The translations under genes and the position numbers were made by a program. A stretch of 16,995 nucleotides of DNA from Oscillospiraceae bacterium (GTDB taxonomy: Bacteria > Bacillota > Clostridia > Oscillospirales > CAG-272): the NCBI GenBank assembly GCA_015063655.1, contig SVTU01000013.1, positions 1 through 16,995 of the forward strand, read 5' to 3'. Under the pieces are notes generated by a model, which searched no databases, was not told the DNA's origin, and saw only the letters and a list, made by a program, of their open reading frames with translations. Below, piece after piece: positions 1 to 6,555 of the stretch (the first letter of the stretch is position 1; each line of letters opens with the position of its first letter).

Positions 1-1
1 A

Positions 2-298
2 CGTCTGGAGATCGATGGGCTTGGACTTGACAACACCGACCGACGTATGCTAGAGACCATCATCAAGTTTTACGACGGCGGCCCCGTCGGCCTTGAGACC
101 TTAGCCGCCACCCTTGGCGAGGAGGCCATCACTCTTGAGGACGTGTACGAGCCGTATCTCATGCAGATCGGTTACTTAAGCCGCACCCCGAGAGGGCGAT
201 GTGTCACACGCTTGGCCTACGAGCATTTGGGTATTCCCTATTCCGCTCCTGCCCTGCGCCCCGCCGAGCAGATCAATATATTCAATCCGGAAGCGTAA
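2..298 (+). CDS. ruvB: Holliday junction branch migration helicase RuvB, C-terminal fragment
   Basis: This is the C-terminal part of RuvB, the AAA+ motor that drives Holliday junction branch migration with RuvA in recombinational repair. The reading frame is open from the window edge at base 2. It begins with RLEIDGLGLDNTDRRML, the typical RuvB linker into the winged-helix domain, and continues with FYDGGPVGLETLAATLGEE, IEDVYEPYLMQIG-like sequence (here LEDVYEPYLMQIGYLSRTPRGR) and a final LGIPY motif. This C-terminal winged-helix domain contacts DNA. The ATPase domains lie outside the window, so ruvA is expected further to the left. The TAA stop at 296-298 is followed five bases later by a long perfect palindrome that could end the transcript. 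About 98 codons are visible of a protein usually near 330-350 residues. Confidence 0.95.
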   Translation, partial: RLEIDGLGLDNTDRRMLETIIKFYDGGPVGLETLAATLGEEAITLEDVYEPYLMQIGYLSRTPRGRCVTRLAYEHLGIPYSAPALRPAEQINIFNPEA

Positions 299-302
299 GA
301 TG

Positions 303-342
303 AACGGGGCTGTCTCAAATGCACATTTGAGACAGCCCCGTT
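303..342. terminator. Perfect 19-bp palindrome after ruvB, probable bidirectional terminator
   Basis: The arms at 303-321 and 324-342 are perfect reverse complements around a 2-base centre (a smaller effective stem would have a normal loop). The core of each arm is GGGGCTGTCTCAAAT. It lies five bases after the ruvB stop. The T-run on the plus strand is short (GTTT), so it is a poor canonical rho-independent terminator but a very stable hairpin. Related cores occur at 15030-15067 and 16603-16634, also at gene ends. Confidence 0.6.
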
Positions 343-562
343 TAGGGGATAGGCAGATTTGAGCAAGAAGCGTCGTTCTCGGCGGCGACAGATGTACAAA
401 GGTACATCGAGCCGCCGAAACGGCGGTAGAAAAAGTCCGATAGATTTTGAAATCCGTAAGGATTTCTACCTTAGAGCTGTCTCATTCACGCTTTAGGCGT
501 ATTTGAGATGTTTTTTTGTTGTTTTTACGGACTTTTTCGGTCTTGCCAAATATGACAGCCCC
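306..562. repeat. Structured gene-free element with 9-bp terminal inverted repeats
   Basis: The stretch between ruvB and the deacetylase gene holds no convincing reading frame but is dense in pairing potential. GGGGCTGTC at 306-314 is the reverse complement of GACAGCCCC at 554-562, and of the nearer copy at 332-340. Inside are a compound hairpin (379-386 with 411-418, continued by 391-397 with 402-408 around an AAAG loop), a 7-bp hairpin (449-455 with 460-466), an imperfect hairpin (480-508) followed by seven T, and a long-range 10-bp pairing (430-439 with 528-537). This could be a MITE-like palindromic element, an untranslated structured RNA, or stacked terminators of the two convergent genes. 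I see no target-site duplication at its edges. Confidence 0.5.
480..517 (+). terminator. Imperfect hairpin followed by seven T
   Basis: TCTCA at 480-484 pairs with TGAGA at 504-508, and ACGC at 488-491 pairs with GCGT at 497-500, with mismatches between them and a TTTAG-type loop. Seven T follow at 511-517 on the plus strand. It looks like an intrinsic terminator and also like a decayed copy of the GCTGTCTCA palindrome family. If real, it would end a plus-strand transcript from ruvB or from within the element. Confidence 0.4.
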
Positions 563-568
563 TTTCTT

Positions 569-1291
569 TTAGAACTGATTGGTGCTTTTTATGCTGAGCG
601 AATCAGCCCCTATTAATTCGCTGACGGTTACGAATTCATACCCCTGCGCCAGCAACTGCGGGATCAAGGTCCGAAGGGCTGCGGCGGTAGGACTGCGTCT
701 CCCGATATAGTCATGCATCAGGATCACGTCACCGCCCTTGACGTTGTTCAGCACACTCCTTGCAATGCTGTCACTCGGCGTGTGCGCCCAATCCTTGGTA
801 TCCAAGCTCCACAGCACCACCCTGTATGACATTTGCTCGGCGCACCACATCATGTCCTCTGAGCACATACCCTCAGGCGGACGAAAGAGCCGTATGCGAT
901 AATCATACTGCTCACAGATCGCTTGCTCCGTTCGTATCAGCTCCGAGAGGACCTCTTCTCTTGACATATTGTCAAGCCGCTTGTGCCAATACGTGTGGCT
1001 TCCGATCTCACACCCTGCCTTGAGAATGCTCCCGATCTGCTCGGGATACCGTTCTACATTCACGCCGATCACGAAAAAGGTTGCCCGTATGCCGTATTCG
1101 GAGAGAATGGAAAGAATCTCGTCGGTTTGATGGGGGTGCGGTCCGTCATCAAAGGTCAAGGCAATTTTTTTAGCTGCGGTGTCCCCACAGAAGAACAGCC
1201 GATCATCCTTTGCCGCCGCCCCCGTAGCCGAGAGCGAAAGCAATAGACTCACTGTCAAAAGCAGGCACAGCGCACGCTTTGGCGCCGTCAT
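569..1291 (-). CDS. Secreted polysaccharide deacetylase (NodB domain)
   Basis: A 240-residue carbohydrate esterase family 4 protein, predicted to remove N-acetyl groups from a cell-wall glycan. Residues 1-27 look like a signal peptide (basic start, hydrophobic core, AAA end). The NodB motifs are all present: TFDDGP at 46-51 with the two metal/catalytic aspartates, SHTYWH at 98-103 with the two zinc histidines (H99, H103), RPPEG at 137-141, DTKDW at 164-168 and LMHD at 191-194. It is therefore probably active. Its ATG overlaps the TGA of the upstream pdaA by four bases (ATGA), and the Shine-Dalgarno match is poor, so translation is likely coupled. The exact substrate is not visible: peptidoglycan GlcNAc or MurNAc deacetylation are the natural options. 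It lacks the TFDISWGD-type motif of PdaB. Confidence 0.88.
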   Translation of the reverse strand: MTAPKRALCLLLTVSLLLSLSATGAAAKDDRLFFCGDTAAKKIALTFDDGPHPHQTDEILSILSEYGIRATFFVIGVNVERYPEQIGSILKAGCEIGSHTYWHKRLDNMSREEVLSELIRTEQAICEQYDYRIRLFRPPEGMCSEDMMWCAEQMSYRVVLWSLDTKDWAHTPSDSIARSVLNNVKGGDVILMHDYIGRRSPTAAALRTLIPQLLAQGYEFVTVSELIGADSLSIKSTNQF

Positions 1292-2067
1292 GACGCAGGG
1301 ATATCCCCTATCCTACCAAAGCGATACCCCATGGCCGTTATCTGATTGATCACGTCACCAAGGATCTGTGCATTGGTTGCGGACGTGGGATGAAGCAAAA
1401 GAATGGCTCCGTTGTGAAGGTTTTCCAAAATCTTTTCCTTCGCCTGTGTCGCCGACGGCTGACGGGCATTGTCCCAATCGGCATATGCAAAGCTCCAAAA
1501 TACGGTTCGGTAGCCTAAGCCCTGCACCTGCCTCATCACATGCTCGTTAAATTTCCCCTCGGGAGGTCGAAATAGCTTTGCCATCGGTTTTCCCGTCAGA
1601 GAGGCATATTGTGCCTCCAATGCCGTGATCTGCCTATGAAGCTCCTCATCGGACACCCGTGTCAGATCCTTATGCGTGCAGGTGTGGTTTCCCACATCAT
1701 GCCCATCATCCGTCATGCGGCATATCAGATCGGGATTGCTTTCGATCACGTTGCTGAGGATAAAAAAGGTTGCCTTAACGTCCTTTTCGCGAAGTATATC
1801 CAGTATGCGTTCCACATTGCCGTTTTCATAGCCGACGTCAAAGGTCAGGTATATCACCTTATCATCGCTATCATCACCATGTGTGTGATCCACATATATG
1901 CCGTCATACTGCTCCACAAATCGCATATCGGCATCCGCTATGGGCTGCTTGTGTTCTTTGTTTCGCACACAATACCAGCTTTTCGTCTGCCCTTCCTCCG
2001 CACGCACCGAAATCGCACCGTACAGCACGGTGAGCAACACCATGACAAGCACAGCCGTTTTTTTCAT
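1288..2067 (-). CDS. pdaA: PdaA-type peptidoglycan N-acetylmuramic acid deacetylase (muramic delta-lactam formation)
   Basis: A 259-residue secreted NodB-domain protein with a signal peptide at about 1-23. The motif TFDVGYENG at 75-83 matches the PdaA signature TFDNGYENG rather than the usual TFDDGP. Further motifs are NHTCTH at 127-132 (zinc histidines H128 and H132), RPPEG at 167-171, FAYADW at 193-198 and LLLHPTSATNA from 223. In Bacillus, PdaA deacetylates muramic acid during formation of the muramic delta-lactam of the spore cortex, which germination enzymes recognise. The aspartate-to-valine change at residue 78 sits where PdaA has asparagine. AAGGAG lies 10 bases before the ATG. It is the first gene of a two-gene unit with the deacetylase at 569-1291, and follows the strong ugpC terminator. 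A possible forespore promoter lies upstream (2106-2136). Confidence 0.88.
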   Translation of the reverse strand: MKKTAVLVMVLLTVLYGAISVRAEEGQTKSWYCVRNKEHKQPIADADMRFVEQYDGIYVDHTHGDDSDDKVIYLTFDVGYENGNVERILDILREKDVKATFFILSNVIESNPDLICRMTDDGHDVGNHTCTHKDLTRVSDEELHRQITALEAQYASLTGKPMAKLFRPPEGKFNEHVMRQVQGLGYRTVFWSFAYADWDNARQPSATQAKEKILENLHNGAILLLHPTSATNAQILGDVINQITAMGYRFGRIGDIPAS

Positions 2068-2105
2068 GCGCCCATCTCCTTCGGACTCCGTTTGGAATCC
2101 GTTCT

Positions 2106-2136
2106 TACTATGTCACAGTTTGCCTGACGTTACACA
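2106..2136 (-). promoter_or_regulatory. Candidate sigma-G-like promoter of pdaA
   Basis: On the minus strand, TGTGTA (2131-2136) and CATAGTA (2106-2112) are separated by 18 bases. This resembles the forespore sigma-G pattern (TGNATA, then CATACTA or CATAATA) with one mismatch in each box. PdaA is under sigma-G control in Bacillus subtilis, so the position makes sense, but short motifs like this arise by chance. Confidence 0.3.
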
Positions 2137-2166
2137 GACAATTTTTAACTTGATTGGATATCTCGC

Positions 2167-2206
2167 AAAAAAAGAAAAGCCGTTCTTCCGAAGAAGAACG
2201 GCTTTT
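2167..2206 (-). terminator. Strong intrinsic terminator of the ABC ATPase gene
   Basis: The arms at 2175-2188 and 2193-2206 are perfect 14-bp reverse complements around a CGAA/TTCG tetraloop. On the minus strand the stem is followed by TTTTC and seven T. It lies eight bases after the stop of the ATPase gene and separates it from pdaA. Confidence 0.9.
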
Positions 2207-2214
2207 GATTGTCA

Positions 2215-3327
2215 TTAGTGGAGAATGCAACGCTCGGTATCCTTATCGAAGATGTGGAAGCGAGACATATCAAAGCTAACCTTGATCTGGTCGCCTGCTC
2301 TGGTAGTGGAGCGAGAGGATACTCTTGCGATGAGGTTGGTCTCGCCAACGGAGAGATACAGATAGATCTCAGCACCCATAAGCTCGGTAACCTCAACGGA
2401 AACGTCGAAGGAGGATTCAGCGTTAGCTTCAACAACCTTAGCATCGTCGCTGATGCACTCAGGACGCAAGCCAACAACCACTTCCTGGCCGATGTACTCG
2501 GCAAGCTCGGGAGCATTGGCCTTCTCAGCGGGCAGACGGAGAGATACGTTCTCAAACTCGAAGTAAACGGCGTCACCCTTCTTCACGAGCGTACCGTTCA
2601 TGAAGTTCATCTGAGGCGTTCCGATAAAGCCTGCAACGAAGATGTTGCAAGGATTGTCATACAGGTTCTGAGGAGTATCAACCTGCTGGATCAGACCGTC
2701 CTTCATAACGACGATTCTGGTTGCCATGGTCATAGCCTCTACCTGGTCGTGCGTAACGTATACAAACGTGGTTCCCACACGGTTATGAAGCTTGGTAAGC
2801 TCGGTTCTCATGGATGCACGAAGCTTAGCATCGAGGTTGGAAAGCGGCTCGTCCAAAAGGAAGACCTTAGGATTACGCACGATAGCACGACCGAGCGCAA
2901 CACGCTGCTTCTGACCGCCGGACAGAGCCTTAGGCTTTCTGTCAAGCAGGTGAGTGATGCCGAGAATTCTGGCAGCCTCTTCTACACGGCGCTTGATCTC
3001 TTCCTTGGGTGTCTTGTTCAGCTTCAGGCCGAATGCCATATTCTCAAAAACGGACATATGAGGATACAGAGCATAGTTCTGGAACACCATTGCGATCTTT
3101 CTGTCCTTAGGAGCAACGTCGTTTACGAGCTGGTCGCCGATGAACAGCTCACCCTCGCTGATCTCCTCAAGTCCTGCGATCATACGCAGTGTGGTGGTCT
3201 TACCACAACCGGAGGGGCCTACGAGAACGAGAAATTCCTTGTCCTTGACCTCAAGGTTAAAATCCGAAACGGCGGTAACGCCACCGGGATATTTCTTATA
3301 GATATGTCTAAGTGAAATGCTTGCCAT
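2215..3327 (-). CDS. ugpC: Sugar ABC transporter ATP-binding protein (MsmX/UgpC/MalK type)
   Basis: A 370-residue ATPase of the CUT1 carbohydrate importer class. Visible motifs are Walker A GPSGCGKTT at 37-45, Q-loop Q83, signature LSGGQKQRV from 135, Walker B VFLLDEP at 155-161, and the switch histidine in VTHDQ (H193). The C-terminal region from about 235 is the TOBE/OB regulatory domain, with GLRPE at 286-290. No permease or solute-binding gene is adjacent, and the gene has its own promoter and terminator. That is the usual setting of a multitask ATPase such as MsmX that serves several sugar importers in trans; this role is inferred. AGGAGG stands 11 bases before the ATG. The symbol is a family name (ugpC/msmX/msmK) and does not fix the substrate. 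Confidence 0.93.
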   Translation of the reverse strand: MASISLRHIYKKYPGGVTAVSDFNLEVKDKEFLVLVGPSGCGKTTTLRMIAGLEEISEGELFIGDQLVNDVAPKDRKIAMVFQNYALYPHMSVFENMAFGLKLNKTPKEEIKRRVEEAARILGITHLLDRKPKALSGGQKQRVALGRAIVRNPKVFLLDEPLSNLDAKLRASMRTELTKLHNRVGTTFVYVTHDQVEAMTMATRIVVMKDGLIQQVDTPQNLYDNPCNIFVAGFIGTPQMNFMNGTLVKKGDAVYFEFENVSLRLPAEKANAPELAEYIGQEVVVGLRPECISDDAKVVEANAESSFDVSVEVTELMGAEIYLYLSVGETNLIARVSSRSTTRAGDQIKVSFDMSRFHIFDKDTERCILH

Positions 3328-3388
3328 GCTAAAACAATCCTCCTATGTATTGTATGGGAATTTATTGACATACTTTTTGTACTATACT

Positions 3389-3397
3389 ATTGTACCA
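3389..3397 (-). promoter_or_regulatory. Extended -10 promoter of the ABC ATPase gene
   Basis: The minus strand reads TGGTACAAT, an extended -10 element (TGn plus TACAAT), about 60 bases upstream of the ATG. The -35 region is weak (TTCCAT-like). A second -10-like TATAAT lies further upstream near 3458-3463 without a good -35. I see no clear catabolite-repression operator. Confidence 0.45.
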
Positions 3398-3514
3398 AAT
3401 TTCTCTTGAAAATGGAAGATGTTAAATCCCCAAAATTTCATATTATCATTTGTGCATTATACACAATTATCATGTTGATTCTGTGATTTTTGCTGTTTTT
3501 AACGGTTTTCGGCG

Positions 3515-5677
3515 TTATTTTGACAAACCTTTCATGGATAGCGAGATCCTCTTTTTCTTGAGGTCTACGGAAAGGATCTTGACCTTTACGACGTCGCCAA
3601 GGCGCACCACCTCGGAGGGGTGCTTGACGTAACGATCCGACAGCTCGGAGATGTGAACAAGGCCGTCCTGGTGTACGCCGATATCCACAAACGCACCGAA
3701 GTCGATCACGTTGCGCACCGTTCCCGTCAGCACCATATCGGGCTTAAGATCCTCCATGCTCATCACGTCGTCACGCAACAAGGGTGCTTCAAAGCTGTCA
3801 CGCACGTCACGCCCGGGCTTCATCAGCTCCTTGACGATATCACGCAGCGTCGGCTCACCGACGCCGAGCTTCCGGGACACAGCCGCATAGCCCTCGGCCG
3901 TCACCCTCTTGTCAAGGTCGGTCAAGGCACTCTTGGCAACGTCCTCCTCGGTGTAGCCAAAGAGGTGCAAAAGCGCCCGTGCCGCCTCGTAGGACTCAGG
4001 ATGAACGCCCGTATTATCCAAGATCTCCTTGGCATGAGGCACACGCAAAAAGCCTGCACACTGCTCATAGGCCTTTGCCCCCACACGGGGCACCTTGAGG
4101 ATCTGACGGCGAGAGGTAAACTCACCGTTCTCTTCCCTATATTTCACAATATTCTTAGCGCTTGCGGCATTGATGCCCGCAATGTAGGAAAGGAGCGAAT
4201 AGGACGCCGTATTGATATCCACGCCCACGGCATTCACGCAGTCCTCTACCACACCGCCCAGAGCCTCGTCAAGGCGAGCCTGCTTCATATCGTGCTGATA
4301 CTGCCCAACGCCGATCGCCTTAGGTTCGATCTTCACAAGCTCCGCCAAAGGATCCTGCAGACGTCTGGCGATGGATACGGCACTTCTCTGCATCACGTCG
4401 AAATCGGGGAATTCCTCAGCCGCCAGCTTGGAGGCGGAATACACAGAGGCACCTGCCTCGTTGATCACGATATATTTACAATCCGATCTCATCTCACGGA
4501 TCACCTCGGCAATAAACAGCTCGCTCTCCTTGGAGGCCGTGCCGTTTCCGATGGCAACCACGTCCACGTGATACTTGCGGATATGCTCGCTGATGATGCG
4601 CTTAGCCTCTGCCGTTCGATACTGCGAATGCGTGGTGGGATACACCACGGCCGTATCCAGCACCTTGCCCGTTTTATCGACCACAGCCGTCTTACAGCCG
4701 TTGACGTAGCCGGGATCAAAGCCAAGCACCGTTTTGCCCTTGAGGGGTGCTTGCATCAGCAGGTGGCGCAAATTATCGGCAAACAGCTTGATAGCGCCCT
4801 CGCCTGCGGCATCGGTCAGATCGTTGCGGATCTCTCGCTCGATGGAGGGGGCGATCAGTCTGTCATAGCTGTCAAGCACAGCGGCGCTGATGTAACGGTA
4901 CGAAGGGCTTTGCAGGTTGGTGATCATCTCGGAGAGCAGATAATTGAGGATCATATCCTTCTCTACGGTGACGCTGACCTTAAGAAACTCCTCGGCCTCT
5001 CCTCTGTTGACCGCCAGGATACGGTGATGCGGAATGCGCTTGATATTCTCGGCATACTCGTAATACTGCGCATACACGGAGTCCTCATCCTTGGCCTTCT
5101 TCACGTTCAAAACACCCTGCTCAAAGGTAACACGGCGTACCGTCTTTCGGTAATCGGCGTTATCCGAAACACCCTCGGCGATGATATCGCACGCACCCGA
5201 GAGTGCCTCCTCGGCACTGGCCACGCCCTTTTCCTCGTCCACGTAAGCTTGAGCCGCCTCTTCAAGGCTCGGCTCGTAGACAGGAAGCTGCTGCAAAATC
5301 AGCTCTGCCAACGGCTCCAGTCCCTTTTCCTTTGCCACAGACGCTCTGGTCTTGCGGTGAGGACGGTAGGGACGGTACAGGTCATCCACCTCAGTGATGG
5401 TCTTGGCGTTATCGATGGCCGCCGCCAGCTCGTCGGTCAGCTTGCCCTGTGCCTCGATCAAGGCCTTAACGTCTTCTTTTTTCTTTTGAATGTTACGCAG
5501 ATAGGTCAGGCGGTCGTCAAGCTCACGCAAAACGGTATCGTCAAGACTACCCGTAACCTCCTTGCGGTATCGGGCGATAAAGGGAATGGTGTTTCCCTCG
5601 TCGATGAGCGCCACGGTCTTTTCCACCTGCTCACGGCCCAAATGCAATTCCTCTGCCAACGTTTGAATGATATCCAT
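3515..5677 (-). CDS. tex: Tex family RNA-binding transcriptional accessory protein
   Basis: A 720-residue Tex protein, close to the family length. The order is typical: N-terminal Tex domain with IPFIARYRKE (31-40) and DDLYRPYRPHRKTRA (98-112), then a YqgF/RNase H-like domain starting at LGFDPGYVNGCK (318-329), the NEAGASVYSAS motif (406-416) and RRLQDPLAELVKIEPKAIG, a tandem helix-hairpin-helix region (about 485-560), and a C-terminal S1 domain (about 646-717, GTVRNVIDFGAFVDIG and QDGLVHISELS). Tex binds nucleic acid and associates with transcription; it affects toxin expression in some pathogens and is broadly conserved. It sits 15 bases after rsuA and is probably cotranscribed. The Shine-Dalgarno is modest (AAGGGAAGGG). 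I see no clear terminator after its stop. Confidence 0.95.
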   Translation of the reverse strand: MDIIQTLAEELHLGREQVEKTVALIDEGNTIPFIARYRKEVTGSLDDTVLRELDDRLTYLRNIQKKKEDVKALIEAQGKLTDELAAAIDNAKTITEVDDLYRPYRPHRKTRASVAKEKGLEPLAELILQQLPVYEPSLEEAAQAYVDEEKGVASAEEALSGACDIIAEGVSDNADYRKTVRRVTFEQGVLNVKKAKDEDSVYAQYYEYAENIKRIPHHRILAVNRGEAEEFLKVSVTVEKDMILNYLLSEMITNLQSPSYRYISAAVLDSYDRLIAPSIEREIRNDLTDAAGEGAIKLFADNLRHLLMQAPLKGKTVLGFDPGYVNGCKTAVVDKTGKVLDTAVVYPTTHSQYRTAEAKRIISEHIRKYHVDVVAIGNGTASKESELFIAEVIREMRSDCKYIVINEAGASVYSASKLAAEEFPDFDVMQRSAVSIARRLQDPLAELVKIEPKAIGVGQYQHDMKQARLDEALGGVVEDCVNAVGVDINTASYSLLSYIAGINAASAKNIVKYREENGEFTSRRQILKVPRVGAKAYEQCAGFLRVPHAKEILDNTGVHPESYEAARALLHLFGYTEEDVAKSALTDLDKRVTAEGYAAVSRKLGVGEPTLRDIVKELMKPGRDVRDSFEAPLLRDDVMSMEDLKPDMVLTGTVRNVIDFGAFVDIGVHQDGLVHISELSDRYVKHPSEVVRLGDVVKVKILSVDLKKKRISLSMKGLSK

Positions 5678-5692
5678 ATGTTTTCCCTTCCC

Positions 5693-6418
5693 TTATATAT
5701 CCTGTGTATCTGCCAAGGCCTCAAGCGACGAGACCTCCTCTTCGGTCAAAAAGCGCCATTCTCCCCGCTCTGGCGCATGCTCCCCAAGCGATAGATTGGC
5801 AAAGCGTATGCGCTCCAGATACACGATCTTGTTGTCAAGTGCCTGTAGCATGCGCTTGATCTGATGGTATTTCCCCTCCACCAGCGTGATATATCCCTCC
5901 GTACCGTCGCCAAGCAGGCGAATGTCGGCAGGCTTGGTGACGTAGCCGTCCTCAAGAGTCAATCCCTGGCGGAACATCGCCGCTTCACGCTCCGTCATGG
6001 GAGCTTGACAGCGAAAATAGTATTCCTTGCTCACGTGGTGCTTGGGTGAGAGCAGGCTGTGCGCCAACGCCCCGTTGTCGGTCAACAGCACAAGCCCCAG
6101 CGTGTTTTTATCCAGCCGTCCGCACGGAAACAGCGACAGACGTCGCAGCTCCTCAGGAAGAAGATCCAAAACCGTCCTCTCCCGTGGGTCATCGGTGGCA
6201 CTCACCACCCCCTCGGGCTTATTGAGCAATATATAGGTATACCTTCGATACACCACGGGACGTCCCTCGTACAGAACGGTATCCCTCTCAGGGTCTACGT
6301 CCGTATCGGCACGGGTGGCCACGGCTTGTCCGATGCGGACCGCCCCACGCCGAATGGCACGCTTGGCCTCCGACCGTGTTGCCGTTCCCGTGATGCTCAG
6401 AAGCTTATCCAGTCTCAT
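5693..6418 (-). CDS. rsuA: RsuA-family 16S rRNA pseudouridine synthase
   Basis: A 241-residue pseudouridine synthase of the RsuA/RluB/RluE/RluF group. An S4 RNA-binding domain fills the first 50 residues (MRLDKLLSITG, then RSEAKRAIRRGAVRIG). The catalytic motif GRLDKNTLGLVLLT starts at 100, with D103 as the nucleophilic aspartate. LNKPEGVVSA (65-74) and EGKYHQIKRML (181-191) are standard for the group. The short size fits RsuA, which makes pseudouridine 516 in 16S rRNA (E. coli numbering), but RluE/RluF-type specificity cannot be excluded from sequence alone. AAAGGA lies a few bases before the ATG and directly follows the stop of the small peptide gene at 6430-6528. It is followed 15 bases later by tex. 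Confidence 0.9.
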   Translation of the reverse strand: MRLDKLLSITGTATRSEAKRAIRRGAVRIGQAVATRADTDVDPERDTVLYEGRPVVYRRYTYILLNKPEGVVSATDDPRERTVLDLLPEELRRLSLFPCGRLDKNTLGLVLLTDNGALAHSLLSPKHHVSKEYYFRCQAPMTEREAAMFRQGLTLEDGYVTKPADIRLLGDGTEGYITLVEGKYHQIKRMLQALDNKIVYLERIRFANLSLGEHAPERGEWRFLTEEEVSSLEALADTQDI

Positions 6419-6429
6419 ACTCTATCCTT

Positions 6430-6528
6430 TCACACAAACAGAATGGCAAGCATGGCGATCGCCGCCACACCGCAGATCCAAAGCCCAACGGCAAAGCCCT
6501 CTGCAAATTCTCCTCTTTGTTTCTTCAT
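6430..6528 (-). CDS. Small single-pass membrane peptide, 32 residues
   Basis: An ATG at 6528 opens a 32-codon frame ending in TGA at 6430. It has a strong ribosome binding site, GGAGGG, seven bases upstream. The product starts MKKQRGEFAEGF, with a short charged head, and residues 13-32 are an uninterrupted hydrophobic stretch rich in A, I, L and V, which predicts one membrane helix with no tail. It lies 27 bases after the DMT transporter and 11 bases before rsuA; the rsuA Shine-Dalgarno starts at its stop codon. The position, direction and SD argue for a real gene. I do not recognise a family. It might assist or regulate the adjacent transporter, but that is guesswork. Confidence 0.65.
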   Translation of the reverse strand: MKKQRGEFAEGFAVGLWICGVAAIAMLAILFV

Positions 6529-6555
6529 ATCAACCCTCCATAGGGTTAGTATGGC

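Noticed and set aside
306..562. The structured region as a CRISPR array or a full insertion sequence.
   Set aside because: No regular direct repeats and spacers, no transposase frame and no target-site duplication are visible.
2209..3315. A 368-codon plus-strand open frame opposite the ABC ATPase gene.
   Set aside because: It mirrors the ATPase almost exactly in extent, has no ribosome binding site, and the minus-strand product carries all ATPase motifs.
3365..3393. Plus-strand TTGACA, 17 bases, TATTGT: a promoter-like pair ahead of the tex 3' end.
   Set aside because: No plus-strand gene follows before the antisense end of tex. The region is AT-rich and the same bases form the minus-strand -10 of the ABC ATPase gene, so I treat it as chance unless antisense RNA is shown.
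3620..5794. A 724-codon plus-strand open frame opposite tex.
   Set aside because: It is antisense to a complete, well-conserved Tex protein and its translation has no domain logic; it reflects codon bias of tex.
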